The notes under the pieces are model-generated. The model had not been told where the DNA came from. It saw only the letters and a list, made by a program, of their open reading frames with translations, and ran no database searches. From Elymus sibiricus (Eukaryota > Streptophyta > Magnoliopsida > Poales > Poaceae): DNA of 64,000 nucleotides. Location of the stretch: the NCBI GenBank assembly GCA_039707655.1, contig CM077668.1:402052130-402116129 (forward strand), given 5' to 3'. Shown piece after piece: positions 23,664-34,608 of the stretch; within the stretch, counting starts at the first letter, position 1; every line of letters begins with the position of its first letter. The translations under genes and the position numbers were made by a program.

Positions 23664-24858
23664 TGATACGTCTCCAACGTATCTATAATTTTTGATTGTT
23701 CCCTGCTGTTATATCATCAATCTTGGATGTTTTTATATACATTTACAGCAATTATATATTATTTTTGGGACTAACCTATTAACTTCGTGCCCAGTGCCAG
23801 TTGCTGTTTTCTGCCTGTTTTTGGTTTTACAGAATATCAATACAAAACGAAGTCCAAATGCCACGAAACTTTTTGGAGATTTTTTCTGGACAAGATAAAC
23901 ACTAGAGCTTCGGGAGGAGGCCAGAAGACCCAGGAGGTGGCCACGAGCCACCAGGGCGCGCCTGGCGGGGGGGGGGGGGGCAGGGGTGGGCCGATGAATT
24001 GTGAGTTTATGATCAGATTATCCATGAATATTATTTGAGTCTTCTCTGATCTCTGTTATGCATGATTGTTATAGCTTCGTATTTCTCTCTGATCTATTGA
24101 TTTGGTTTGGCGAACTGGATTGATTTATCTTGCCATGGGAAGAGGTGCTTTGTAATGGGTTCGATCTTGCGGTGCTCAATCCCAGTGACAGAAAGGGACA
24201 TGACACGTATGTATCGTTGCTATTAAGGGTAAAAAGACGGGGTTTATTCATACGTGAGTTTACTTTGTCTACATCATGTCATCGTTCTTAAGGCGTTACT
24301 CCGTTCTTTATGGACTTAATACACTAGATGCATGCTGGATAGCGGTCGATGTGTGGAGTAATAGTAGTAGATGCAGGCAGGAGTCGGTCTACTTGTCTCG
24401 GACGTGATGCCTATATACATGATCATTGCCTTGGACATCGTCATGATTATTTGCTTTTCTATCAATTGCCCAACAGTAATTTGTCTACCCACCGTATGCT
24501 ATTTTTATGAGAGAAGCCTCTAGTGAAAACTATGGCCCCCGGGTCTATCTAAATCATATACTAAAATCCTAAAAATACTTGCTGCACTTTTTCTTTATTT
24601 ATTTTATTTTGTATTTTTGTTTAATCTATCTATCTATCACCATACAATTTAATCTTGCAATTTACCGCCGAGGGATTGACAACCTCTCGTTTGCGTTGGG
24701 TGCAAGGATTTGTTGTTTGTGTGCAGGTACTGCTAACGAGGTGTTGCGTGATTCTCCTACTGGATTGATAACCTTGGTTTCATAACTGAGGGAAATACTT
24801 AACTCTACTGTGCTGCATTATCCCTTCCTCTTCGGGGAAAATACCAACGCAAGCTACA
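23664..24858 (+). repeat. Family B 3' LTR with internal deletion and G-run
   Basis: It runs from TGATACGTCTCC to AAGCTACA, about 1.2 kb. Compared with the 5' LTR it lacks about 370 bp between a run of about 14 G (around 23966-23980) and GGGCCGATGAATTGTG (about 23988). The equivalent missing stretch is about 18860-19235 and contains the leader with a poly-purine and CT-rich part. Confidence 0.85.
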
Positions 24859-25375
24859 AGTGGCAACAGGTTTGCAATTAAATATAGCATGGTAATTTGG
24901 AATGTGACAGGAAACAAGCTCAAAATTATTTGACGGTTCCGGTTTCGAAGTGCGGCACGATTCCCGGATGGTGTAATTAACGTGGGCAAGCGTTCCCGAA
25001 TGCGTACGTGGCGTGTGCACCACAATTGGCGATGTGAGCGCACGACTTATTCCATCAACCGTGTGCGCTTGTTATTACCATCGTGCACAATTATTTTAAT
25101 TAGAAAATGTGTGCCCGTATATCGTAGATTCCTTCATCTGGCTGAGAGCATCTCCAACAGCCTTTCTATATTTGCACTCACTTGTACTGTTTTAGCAACC
25201 TTGGGCAAAAAACCTCCTCCAACAGCCTTTGTATAAGTGGCCCCCCACCTATTTTTTTACAAAGCTTGCTAAATCTGACATCTCACTTTGTATATTTGCA
25301 AACCCAAGGGGACTTGCTAAATTTTGGGAAGGCTTTGTAAAAGTGGTCCCCTTCGTATTTTTGTCTCAATGACTA

Positions 25376-25621
25376 GTGGGCCTGTGTGTGATGTGTACGT
25401 GTATGTGTGAGCTGCGTATGTGCGTCGTGTGTGCGTGTATGTGTGTGATGCGTGCGTTTGTACTTTACGTGTACGTGTACGCGTGTGTACGTGTACATGC
25501 GTGTGTACGTCCAAGCGTGTGTGCTGCGTGTGTGTACGTGTACGCGTGTGTGTACATGTATGCCTGTGTGTACATGTATGCGTGTGTGTTGCGTCTGTGT
25601 ACGCGTACGCGTGTGCACAGG
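25376..25621 (+). repeat. GT-rich microsatellite (TGTGTACGTG-type)
   Basis: Irregular alternation of GTGTGT, GTACGTGTAC and GTGTGCGT over about 245 bp. It generates Cys/Val-rich and Thr/His-rich chance ORFs on both strands, which I do not accept as genes. The solo LTR interrupts its right edge; a little GT-rich sequence (CGTGTACACG) continues after 26528. Confidence 0.85.
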
Positions 25622-25624
25622 TGT

Positions 25625-26528
25625 TGTCGTGGGAAACGAACACCTATGGGATCAAGGAGATCCCTTTACGGTTCGGCAAGGGGAGAGGATTGCACAAAGA
25701 GCAGAACTAACGAACAGCACACGGGGATTTACCCAGGTTCGGGCCGCACGGATGCGTAAAACCCTACTCCTGCTTTGATTGTATTATTGTGGATGTTCTT
25801 GGCCAAGTTCTGGGAGCTACAGTACTCGGTAGCTGCGCATGCAGAACGGACCCTCAGAAGTGCTATCCCCCCAAAAGTGCCCTCCTGTACGCCTCGGGCC
25901 TCCTTTTATATAAGTCAAAGGGGCTACCACAATGGCATACGAGATAAGGCATGAGGTGGAAAGTAGCTACAGTGTTATCACAGTGTTGTCATACCTAACC
26001 CTGACGGCCTAGGACAAACTCATTAAATGCACCGTGAGGTGTCCGTCGAGGTGTCCCTCAGCGTCTTGGGCTTGGAAAAGCTTTACAGGGGATGGGCAAA
26101 AGCAGCCATCCCATCAGCACCGCTTAAGCATCTCGTGGCCAGCATCGCACCACGTCACCATGAGGACAAGCCCTAAACGACAAGGCTGGCCGCTGCACTG
26201 GAGCGATAGCGCTGCACTGTGCAGAGCCTTGCCGGGGCTGAATCTTTGCCGGGCCCGGGGCTTGCCGGGACCGAATCCTTGCCGGGCCCGGGGCTTGCCG
26301 GGATCGGGTCTTGCCGAGTGCGAGGACTTGCCGGCAAGGGTCTTGCCGGGCCTCCGCAACCCTTTGGTCCTCTGTCTTCTGGTCTGATCGTTGACTTGAA
26401 CGTCTCCTTGGCATCTTAGTCTCGTGATTACTCCTAGCTATTCCCCGGCGAGGCTTGCCACGGTACGGCTACAACTGCCCGTGCACAAGTAAGGGGTACT
26501 AAAAGACCCATACTTTAGTACACCGACA
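25625..26528. repeat. Solo LTR of an unassigned retrotransposon
   Basis: It has TGTCGTGGGAAACG...CACCGACA ends and 5-bp flanks GGTGT (25620-25624) and CGTGT (26529-26533) with one mismatch. About 904 bp, no internal region, so probably formed by recombination between two LTRs. Inside, 26225-26360 is a GC-rich minisatellite built from TTGCCGGG units. Confidence 0.75.
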
Positions 26529-26731
26529 CGTGTACACGAGTTGTGCTAGTATATGTGTGATGTGTCTATGACAAACTGTCCCCACATGTCATTGTGTGCT
26601 TTGTGCAAATATAGCAATCCGATATACAAAGGCTACCAAAGCAACAAACATGTTGGCTTTGCAAACCTTGTCTCTCCTCTTGTTATAACATGTATTTAGC
26701 AATCCAATATACAAAGGTTGTTGGAGATGCT

Positions 26732-27056
26732 CTGACCGTTTCTGTTGTTTTGGCTCATCGAAAACAGTTCATCTGAGTGAACTGTTTGCCGTCTATCGCA
26801 CACACCTTGATCTAGCTGACCGTTTCTGTTGTTTCGGCTCATCGGAAACAATTCATCCGAGTGAACTGTTTGCCGTCTATCGCACACACCTTGATCTGGC
26901 TGACCGTTTCTGTTGTGTTGGGTAATCACAAATAGTTCATCCGAGTGAACTGTATGCCTTATATCGCACACACCTCGAACTAGCTGACAATTTCTGTTGT
27001 TCTGGCTCATCGCAAATGGTTCGTATGGATCAACTGTATGCCACGTATCGCACACG
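26732..27056. repeat. 84-bp tandem repeat, about four copies
   Basis: CTGACCGTTTCTGTTG recurs at 26732, 26816 and 26900, and CTGACAATTTCTGTTG at 26984, giving an exact 84-bp period. Each unit contains GAGTGAACTGTTTGCC and ATCGCACACACC. Because 84 is a multiple of three, one minus-strand frame stays open and looks like a repetitive protein; it is a product of the repeat. Subterminal repeats of this style bind transposase in CACTA elements. Confidence 0.85.
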
Positions 27057-27217
27057 CAACTCTAATCTGAATCATGCTTGATGTGTCCGCCATCGCACAC
27101 AGTTCGTCTTATTGGTGATGGTTTTAATATGACACCGTTTGCGATTAATGCATAGCACACAGTTTGGTCGAGGGGTCTCTAATGCATGTGTCACGTTAGG
27201 ACCATCCTACAGTAGTG

Positions 27218-27911
27218 TCTCACACGCACGCGCACACATAGACACACATCCCCTCTCTTATTGATATTGCAGTCATACCCTCCATTTGTCTAGTAGGCCT
27301 CTCTCACCATCTCCGAGAAGCAACTCCACCACCACCCCTCCGGCACTCTAGCTCCGTCTCTCTCCCAACCTTATTCCTCTCCAACACATATTTATGGATG
27401 CTGATCGTTCTCCCTTGATACATAGCTAGGTCTCTCCTTCTCCACACATATACCAGTCGATCTACCTCTCTAGTTAGGTCTCTGCCCCCCTCCCCACACA
27501 CCGATAGTCGAACGCTCTAGTTAGGTCTCCCTGCCACCTGTCCCCTCTCATGTTCCAGTAAGCCAACCACCCTATATCTTTGACATGCGCACACACAATT
27601 TCGCTGGCTCTCTTTATAGATCTTGCACCCATACACCTTCATCCCTCTCTTCGATTATATCGATATATATCTCACGCCGATGATCCGTCCCCTCTCTTCT
27701 CGTGGATCGCCCCCTCTATATATGATATATCTAGGCCTTCATTTCACACACATTGCATATGATACATATTTTTCTTGAGATATCATCGACTCATATTCCC
27801 TATCTATCTCTCACGCACACAAATACACTTACGAAATCACCCCCCCCCAAAAACCACTCACGAACGCACTCACCATCTCTCTCTAGGTTTGTATCTCTCT
27901 CACACACACCC
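27218..27911. other. CT/CA-rich low-complexity DNA
   Basis: Imperfect CTCTCT and CACACA runs, with a repeated phrase TCTAGTTAGGTCTC (about 27469 and 27515) and TATATATGATATAT. No supported ORF. It leads into segment R1 in the same style as 35190-35405 leads into R3. Confidence 0.6.
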
Positions 27912-29420
27912 ACGTAGGTGGGGTACGTGCACGAAGAGAAGAGGTGCACGCACAACGCACGTACTCACATCTCGTTCCCAACCACACCCACGCTGGTACA
28001 CGGTGGAGCTCATTTCTGTACGAAAAGTCAGCCCACGTGATAATTTGACGCGTGTAGCGGTTGTTCACTTGATGGAGGGTCGTGTACCGCGTGAATGAAA
28101 CAAAGTGCGACTTGACGTGTTTGCGCATTATTTTTAAATAAAGTTTATTCCTCAATGGCACGTACAGAATATAAAACGATTGTTATCAAGAGAAAAAAGA
28201 ACACCGCTCTACTATACTATAAAATATAGGCAGGAGCCTCAATGCTTGCTTGCTGGGGTTCGTCTCTTCACACTTTCTCACACAAGACGGCGGTGGCCAG
28301 TCTCTCTCTCTCTCACCGCTGGTCATTGATCCGGCCGGATCCCGTCCGCTGGCGGAAAGGGATGATGTGCAGCGTTGCTCCGGTCGGCGGCGTCGAGGCA
28401 GGAAACTCACTGTCGGCACGTCCCGATCTGCGGTACCCGCCGTTCTCTCAGACCAAGCTCCGGCGGGGTAGGGCCTTCGCCCCTTGCTCACTGCTGCAGT
28501 AGATCCCGACCGCCGTCGCCCTCCTAGTTACATCTCGACGACCCTCGGGTACAGCTTCCTCTGGAACCGGCCTTGCTCCACTTCCCAACTTCCCAAGTCG
28601 CTGCATGTGGAAAATCCTGCATGTGGATCTTCTTTAGTTCTTTGCCTAAAATGTAGCTCGGCCGGCGTAGTACTTCCCATTATGCAATCTCGTCCTCACA
28701 CCGTTTGAGAGAAACCACTATGCTGCTATCTCCCCCTGAAGACAATGAATATGCTTCTTTTTGTCGGCGTATGTGTCATCAACTGTTATTGACCAGTAAT
28801 TTTTTCTTTTGTACCTCTTTTTGCAAACACGGCTATCCATTTCACCTCGTTGCTATTGCGACCTTTTGGTGAACTGCACAAATCACTTTTTTCTTAAGAG
28901 TGTTTTGTGCAGTTCCACTAGAATGTCACACGGGCAACGTTTTTCTACATTTCAGTGGGACTGCACAAAGGGAGATTGGTTGTGCTATCCTCCTCATCCA
29001 ACTCTGAGCCTAATCTTCTCCAACAAGTAGTTAGTTTTACGAGAGATTGCAAAGGTGATCGGCTTCTATTTGTTTGTGTATGTTTCATCAACTAGTGCCG
29101 CTATTATTGTAAAATCACTTATTCATATCTTTGCAAACAGGGATCCTCAGCTCAATTTTAGTGGAACTGCACAAAATGATCGGATGGTCCATGTCCTCCA
29201 TAGACTTTTTTGTTGGCTAACATGTCTTGTTCAGTTCGACAGAGCTGTGTGAAACTAGCTGCCGACCAATGAACACTGTGGCCAGGAAATGGAACCATGC
29301 CTACGTAGAGCATCGATCAATTTTTTATTTTTCTTTATTTGTAGACCTTCTCACAACTTTTTCTTCGGTTGTGATGTAAATATTGGGGCTGATCTGCGAA
29401 TCATTGTGATGCATTTGCAT
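27912..29420 (+). repeat. Segment R1, paralogous to R3 (35190-38070)
   Basis: Blocks shared with R3, in the same order and strand: GTGCACGAAGAGAAG-type start; TACACGGTGGAGC; TGATAATTTGAC; a TATA-like run (28212-28222) before GCTTGCTTGCTGGGG; GATCCGG.CGGATCCC (28328); a GTCGCTGCATG phrase; units with GTGGAACTGCACAAA; and a tail AAGCATCGATC..TTTTT..CACCTTCTCACA. The order TATA, CT-rich leader, GC-rich stretch, then intron-like AT-rich DNA suggests a former transcription unit, but no protein family is recognisable. The ORFs at 28242-28502 and 28484-28708 are not conserved in R3. Confidence 0.65.
28866..28920. other. Inverted repeat able to form a hairpin
   Basis: GTGAACTGCACAAATCACT (28869-28887) is followed, after a short T-rich loop, by GTGTTTTGTGCAGTTCCAC (28900-28918), nearly its reverse complement. 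It is made from one direct and one inverted copy of the motif that recurs through R1 and R3. Confidence 0.65.
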
Positions 29421-30093
29421 CCATGTTAGTTTTCTTTGTATTTGATGGAATATTGTAACGAGACAACCTTGTATTTGATGGAATGTTGTTATGAGACAAC
29501 CTTGGAGGCAAGTGGACACAAGAAACCAAAGTTGAAAGCTTCATAGCATTACACTATAATTTATTATGCTGGAAAATGTATGTGACATAGTATAAACAAA
29601 TCCTGAAAGCTTGATAGCAATGCCAGAAACCAATGAAGTTCCTTTCGCCGACATGTGGGATATCCAGCATCCTGGTCCACGTCCCATGCACCAATATTGA
29701 GTGCACAACCGCAGGGGAGGTTCACCCAGGTCGTTGCGCCGCAGTAATATTGACTATTGAGCAGTCAAAGCACAGAGCCCCACCTTTGCCACAGTAAGTT
29801 ACTTGGACGAAGCAACCATCATTTCACTATTCGTTGAATCCTCTCGTACTCCAATATTCCCACAGTAAGTTGCTCGGACGAAGAAACCATCATGTCACCT
29901 TTCCCACAGTAAGTACCTCCTTTTTATTCTAGAAACCACCACACGTGAATATTGGACGGTAGTAGCACAGCATCAAGTGTATGGGTTTATGGGGCTCAAG
30001 TCAAAAATCGAAATCAACTAATGAACTACTAGATGGTGAGCATTTGGAGTATACTGTAGTAGTAGTAGTACGTATCAACGCATGCATGCATGA
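29421..30093. other. Unassigned DNA with two small direct repeats
   Basis: 29438-29503 is a 33-bp unit repeated twice (starts GTATTTGATGGAAT). At 29800-29920 the phrase CCACAGTAAGTT.CT.GGACGAAG occurs twice and a partial third time. The phrase GCCGACATGTGGGATATCCA (about 29648) recurs as GCCGACACATGAGACATCCA at 31058, linking this stretch to the R2 surroundings. No gene is seen. Confidence 0.5.
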
Positions 30094-30374
30094 GAGCATT
30101 GTTAATAATATAGCCAGCTGATGGCTATAAGGAACTGCCATGTCATCTATAGTCACTCATATAATAATGTGGGCTATAAGGTTGGCTATTACATTAGAAC
30201 CTTTTCCCATCTTCTCTCTATCTCTTTCTTCAAATTTATTGCATTTACCTAGGAATGTGTATATAGCTAGGCTCTTGCATGAGAGCCCACTCCCCTTACT
30301 TTTTCACATCTCTCTCCTCCACATAGGCAAAAATGCCATGTAAGCGGGCTATAAGCCCACTATTATACTTGCTG
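30094..30374. mobile_element. MITE (GAGCATTGTTAATA type)
   Basis: It starts GAGCATTGTTAATAATATAG and ends GCCCACTATTATACTTGC, imperfect inverted ends. Internal GGCTATAAGG and GGGCTATAAGCCC pairs, AT richness and a length near 280 bp fit a widespread grass MITE with GGCTATAAG-type arms. A target duplication is not clear. Confidence 0.65.
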
Positions 30375-31140
30375 TGAGTAGTACAATGACCAATAACATT
30401 TACATGCATTGGTTAGTTTTCTGTTAATTCTTGCACGCAACAATTTAATGCGCTTTGAAATCTAAACATGTGAATGTGACCAGTAAAATTTAGACAGACA
30501 AAATGGTAGAGTAATACAAAAATTTGGAGATTAAGCTCTATAAACCAGACGTGAGTGATATACTGTAGCAAGACGGACGGGATTAGTAGAAAGCGAAGCA
30601 CCTTTTTAGCGGGGATTTGCATCAATCTATGAAGGTGCAAAACCAAGTGTTACTACTACACCAAACAAGTTCAAAACAAGAAACTGGACTCACTCACGGC
30701 ACGCCTATCGCGTTTGGTCCGTCGGTCAAAGCGCTTCCTCTTGGCATATATCATTTTTTTAGAATGATCTTGGCATATCACTAACATGTGGGAGGGAGTG
30801 GGAGCAAACCGACCTCAATTGACGGCAAAATCGCCAACCCGCCACACTTTGAGAGAGAAGAGGAGCTAGAAGCAATATGGGCTGGTGGAGCTAGGTGTCA
30901 CACGGAGGCCGAGAATATGGTGATAGTGTGAGGTGGGCCATCTATGATGTAACTACACTGGGCTGCCGTGTTTCGGACTCCCCCTGTCTAGTACTCCACC
31001 GCGCGGTTCCTGGCTCCTTCTCGATCATCAGAAATCATTCTTCTTCCTTTTGCCGACACATGAGACATCCAACATCTAGGTCCACATGTTATGCAAGAAA
31101 ATGGAGATAAGTAGTGTAAGTGAGACTCACCAATGGTCAC
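30375..31140. other. Unassigned DNA before R2
   Basis: Mixed-composition DNA. The end (31050-31100) matches 29640-29690 as noted there. The ORFs at 30895-31110 (plus) and 30413-30646 (minus) have no recognisable motif, and I do not call them genes. Confidence 0.4.
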
Positions 31141-31431
31141 CAACGTAGGTGGAGTACGTGCACGAATCACCCGCAAAAAAAGGAGTACGTGCACGAAGAG
31201 AAGAGGTGCACGCACCGACGCACGTACTCTTTGCCTCTTTCCCTAACACACGTGCAGGTACATGGTGGAGCTCATTTTTGTACGAAGAGGCAGCTCACGT
31301 GATAATTTGACGCGTGTAGTAGTTGTTCACTTAAGTGGAGGGTCGGGAACCACGCGTGAACGAATCAAAGTTCGACCATGACGCGGTGGAGCGTTATTTA
31401 TAAATAAAGTTTTTTCCTTCAATGGCACGTA
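31141..31431 (+). repeat. Segment R2, partial copy of the R1/R3 start
   Basis: It matches R1 27912-28165 well: GTAGGTGGAGTACGTGCACG, GAGAAGAGGTGCACGCAC, GGTGGAGCTCATTT, GTGATAATTTGACGCGTGTAG, AATGGCACGTAC. It has an internal short duplication of GGAGTACGTGCACGA (31151 and 31182). The downstream, leader-like part present in R1 and R3 is absent; a Stowaway-like MITE follows. Confidence 0.75.
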
Positions 31432-31512
31432 CGCAAATTTTTCGGATTGTCTACATATGAAATTTTAGTGTTGATCCTACGATCTCACATAAAGGTCCGA
31501 TCCTATACAAGT

Positions 31513-31727
31513 CTACCCCTCCATTTTGAGCCAAAGTTTGACCATGAATTTAACTAATAAAATATAAACTATATGTTACAAAAACAATACCATAGAAAAC
31601 CTCTTTCAAATATAAATCTAACAATATATTTTGGGTAGCATATACTACTTTATATATTTTTAGTTAAATACATGGTCAAACTTGGACCCAAAATACAAAG
31701 AGGCCTAATAAACCAGGACGGAGGTAG
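31513..31727. mobile_element. Stowaway-like MITE (Tc1/mariner type)
   Basis: The right end reads AACCAGGACGGAGGTAG, the inverted form of the CTACCTCCGTCC terminus typical of Triticeae Stowaway MITEs, followed by TA. The left end CTACCCCTCCATTTTG is shortened relative to it, but the inner arms match (GTTTGACCATGAATTTAACT against AGTTAAATACATGGTCAAAC). Confidence 0.75.
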
Positions 31728-32285
31728 TAGTAACATAAACTAGTAACATGTGCATGTTACTAAGTTACTACTACCCACTATTTTTTTTCTTTTTGAAATG
31801 GCACTACAACCCACTATGACCAGCCTTACTACGCCCTCTCCCTCGCCCACGTGCGCACGGTGGCTCGCATGACGAGGAGAAGCTTTTGCTTACTACGCGG
31901 TGGACATGCAGCAGTTCATTCGGTGTCAGATTGCCAGAACTATATACTACTACTACTAGTAGTAGGAGTACGTACTACAGTAGTAAGTACTAGCAGTACT
32001 ACCATCATCATTGTTCGACTTCCGGAAGAGGCGAAGAGCCAAGCGCAAGGTCAGCTTTAGCCAAAGTTGTGCCACCTTTTAGTAATCTCACAAAGCGTGT
32101 CGGAGCCCGTGCAACAGCCACACAAGTAGCACGTACACATTTACTGTAGAAAGTTCTAAGGGACATATGCTACCATGCCACACAAGTTCATACCCTATTC
32201 CTGTATTAAAATTTGTGCACTACTGTAAATAGATTAACAGCGCTCCCATAATTTTGTGCACGATTACTCCACTTAGATGTTATCG
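31728..32285. other. Palindromic TAGTAGTAA DNA and unassigned flank
   Basis: 31725-31773 can fold on itself (TAGTAACATG / CATGTTACTA with outer TAGTAGTAAC / GTTACTACTA), probably the remains of a further MITE. TACTACTAC-type triplets recur at 31945-31990. The rest, to 32285, shows no gene. Confidence 0.45.
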
Positions 32286-32420
32286 ATGGACTCCATGTAC
32301 ACCACCTGGTTCCAGTCCCAGGCGTTCTTCATAGAAGGCACGATCCATAGCGGCGGGCAATGGGAACCATGGTCGCAGCTTTCAGTGGGGTTCCACATGA
32401 TGGAGTTTCATCCTAGCTGA
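32286..32420 (+). CDS. Short ORF, hypothetical, probably a gene fragment
   Basis: The ATG at 32286 opens 44 codons (MDSMYTTWFQSQAFFIEG … FHMMEFHPS). The composition is protein-like, with many aromatic residues and no low-complexity runs, which is why I list it. I recognise no family. It has no obvious promoter, and its neighbours are a MITE and GC-rich DNA. It could be chance. Confidence 0.2.
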   Translation: MDSMYTTWFQSQAFFIEGTIHSGGQWEPWSQLSVGFHMMEFHPS

Positions 32421-33085
32421 AGCGGCATAGATCAGGTGTCCAGACCGATCCCAAGCCCCGTTCTGAGGTTCTGATAGCCCTGGCCCACCAAAAACCCATC
32501 CCCCTCCCGCGCGCGCTTCCCCCTCGGCGCCAACTGCCTGCATTCACGCCGCTGTAGAGCGCGCTGCTCCACATTGAAGGTGGCTCAGGGCGGACGCATT
32601 GAGAGTGAGAGGTCGCGTCCACCATTGAAGCGGCGCGCCGGCCGAGGGCGCCGCCCGCTGCACGCCCGGTTGACCGCACCTCCACACCGCATTCAAATGC
32701 CTCCATTAAACCCGCGTGGAAGCCGAGAATCTACTACATACACACGTCCATTCAGGAGTGGGCCGGCATTAAACGCAACACCGGCCAAGCTCCTCCTTCC
32801 ACCATTTTCTCCACTCTTTCGATGGCATCCGACGAGCAGGAAGAGAAGTTCTCCGGCATAAAAGTCGGCTGGGTGGCCCGCCTAGCCCAGCGGTTAAGAG
32901 CGAGGCAGCTCGCTGCTCCACCTCCCTCGCCTAGCCCGACGGAGCCAGTTGCCACCCCCAGCCAGCGCGTGGTTCAGCAACTCGACGCTCCAGGCCAGCT
33001 CAAGGAGGACTGGTGAGTTGCTCCATGCCCGCACGGCGCCTCCAGTGCTAGCGACCGCGCCATCCGCCATTGACGCGTGCATAAT
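32421..33085 (+). other. GC-rich gene-like remnant, left half
   Basis: GC-rich DNA with an ORF at 32822-33016 (MASDEQEEKFSGIKVGWVARL…, 64 residues). It is rich in Ala, Pro, Arg and Gln, and no domain is recognisable. The ORF has a reasonable start context but ends without a motif. The solo LTR at 33086 interrupts the stretch, and similar GC-rich sequence resumes at 34609. It could be a former host gene or part of an unidentified transposon. Confidence 0.35.
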
Positions 33086-34608
33086 TGATGACCCACAAGT
33101 ATAGGGGATCAATCGTAGTCCTTTCAATAAGTAAGAGTGTCAAACCCAACGAGGAGCAGAAGGAAATGACAAGCGGTTTTCAGCAAGGTATTCTCTACAA
33201 GTACTGAAAGTAGCGGTAACAGATAGTTTTGATAGCAAGATAATTCGTAACAAGTAACAAGTAGTAACGGTAACAAAAGTGCAGCAAGGTGGCCCAATCC
33301 TTTTTGTAGCAAAGGACAAGCCGGAACAAACTCCTATAATAAGCAAAGCGTTCTCGAGGACACATGGGAATTTCATCTAGTCACTTTCATCATGTTTGTT
33401 TGATTCGTGTTCGCTACTTTGATAATTTGATATGTGGGTGGACCGGTGCTTAGGTGTTGTTCTTACTTGAACAAGCCTCCCACTTATGATCACCCCCTCT
33501 CGCAAGCATCCGCAACTACGAAAGAAGAATTAAGATAACTCTAACCATAGCATGAAACATATGGATCCAAATCAGCCCCTTACGGAATAGCGCATAAACT
33601 AGGGTTTAAGCTTCTGTCACTCTTGCAACCCATCATCTAATTACTACTCCACAATGCCTTCCCTTAGGCCCAAAGATGGTGAAGTGTCATGTAGTCGACG
33701 TTCACACGACACCACTAAAGGAAGCAACAACATACATATCATCAAAATATTGAACGAATACCAAATTCACATGATTAGTTATGACAAGACTTCTCCCATG
33801 TCCTCAAGAACAAAAGTAACGACTCATAAATCATATTCATGTTCAAGATCAGAGGGGTATTGAATAGCATTAAGGATCTGAACATATAATCTTCCACCAA
33901 ATAAACCAACTAGCATCAACTACAAGATGTAATCAACACTACTAGCAACCCACAGGTACCAATCTGAGGTTTTGAGACAAAGATTGAATACAAGAGATGA
34001 ACTAGGGTTTGAGATGAGATGGTGCTGGTGAAGATGTTGATGAAGATTGGTCCTCCCACGATGATAGGATCATTGGTGATGTCGATGGCTTCGATTTCCC
34101 CCTCCCGGAGGGAAGTATCCCCGGCGGAATTGCTCCGCCGGAGAGCAAAAGTGCTCCTGCCCAGGTTCCACATCGAGAAGGCGGCGCTTCGTCTCGAAAG
34201 TCTTCTCTTGATTTTTTTCTAGGGCAAATGGCTTCATATAGTGGAAGGAGGGAGCCAGAGGCCAGCTGTGGGCCCCACAAGGCATCAGGGCCCACAAGGG
34301 GGGGGGGGGCGTGCCCTGTTGCCTTGTGGGCAAATGGTGGGTCCCCTCTGGTATTTCTTTTCTCCAGTATTTTTTATATATTCAATAAAAAATCTCCGTA
34401 AAGTTTCAGGTCAATTGGAGCTCTGTAGAATAGGTATCTCTGATGTGGCTATTTCAGGTCCAGAATTCCAGCTGCCGGCATTCTCCCTCTTCATGTAAAT
34501 CTTGCAAAATAAGAGAAAAAAGGCATAAGAATTGTACCATAAAGTGAAATAATGATTAAAAACATAATAATTAACAGTAGGAAATCATGATGCAAATTGG
34601 ACGTATCA
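33086..34608 (-). repeat. Solo LTR of Gypsy family A
   Basis: On the plus strand it runs TGATGACCCACAAG...GGACGTATCA, so the element strand is minus (TGATACGTCC...). About 1.52 kb with no internal region on either side. A partial copy in the other orientation is at 62379-63098. The 5-bp flanks ATAAT and GTAAC agree at three of five bases, so the target duplication is doubtful. The G-run at 34300 and the ORFs around it are LTR sequence. Confidence 0.8.

Larger units (their letters stand above)
18560..24858 (+). mobile_element. Non-autonomous Gypsy-type element (family B), no pol
   Basis: Two LTR copies flank a 3.6-kb internal region. The region has an Athila/Tat-style primer site (TGGCGCTGTTGCCGGGA), one ORF that is neither gag nor pol, tandem repeats and a polypurine tract. 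No protease, reverse transcriptase or integrase motif appears in any frame, so it would need proteins in trans. The left edge near 18560 is uncertain: the first dozen bases of the LTR are missing or diverged, so the target duplication cannot be tested. Another LTR of this family lies at 63099-64000 on the other strand. Confidence 0.8.
25146..26732. mobile_element. MITE with terminal inverted repeats, split by a solo LTR
   Basis: It begins GAGCATCTCCAACAGCCTTT and ends with the inverted counterpart AAAGGTTGTTGGAGATGCTC, flanked on both sides by TGA (25143-25145 and 26733-26735), which fits a 3-bp target duplication. Subterminal copies of the same motifs (CAACAGCCTTTGTATA at about 25218; ATATACAAAGGCTACC at about 26622) support it. 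Without the solo LTR it would be about 680 bp, part of it an expanded GT-rich tract. Confidence 0.75.
24859..27217. mobile_element. CACTA transposon end, invaded by a MITE and a solo LTR
   Basis: The right edge ends CCTACAGTAGTG at 27217, whose reverse complement CACTACTGTAGG is a CACTA-type terminus. Inside it lie subterminal repeats rich in CACACA and AGTGAACTGT (26732-27056), typical of CACTA ends. Further left, 24859-25145 has similar style (GTGAGCGCACGAC, CGTGTGCGCTTG). No transposase frame is present. The left terminus was not found and was probably lost when family B inserted at 24858. Confidence 0.6.

Noticed and set aside
25317..25778. Cys/Val-rich and Thr/His-rich ORFs on both strands (up to 127 residues)
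   Set aside because: They are produced by the GT-rich microsatellite and stay open in many frames at once; no domain or start context.
26696..27055. Minus-strand ORF of 119 residues with protein-like repeats
   Set aside because: Caused by the 84-bp tandem repeat whose period is a multiple of three.
28242..28708. Candidate first exons in R1
   Set aside because: The frames are not kept in the paralogous R3, so there is no sign of selection on protein.
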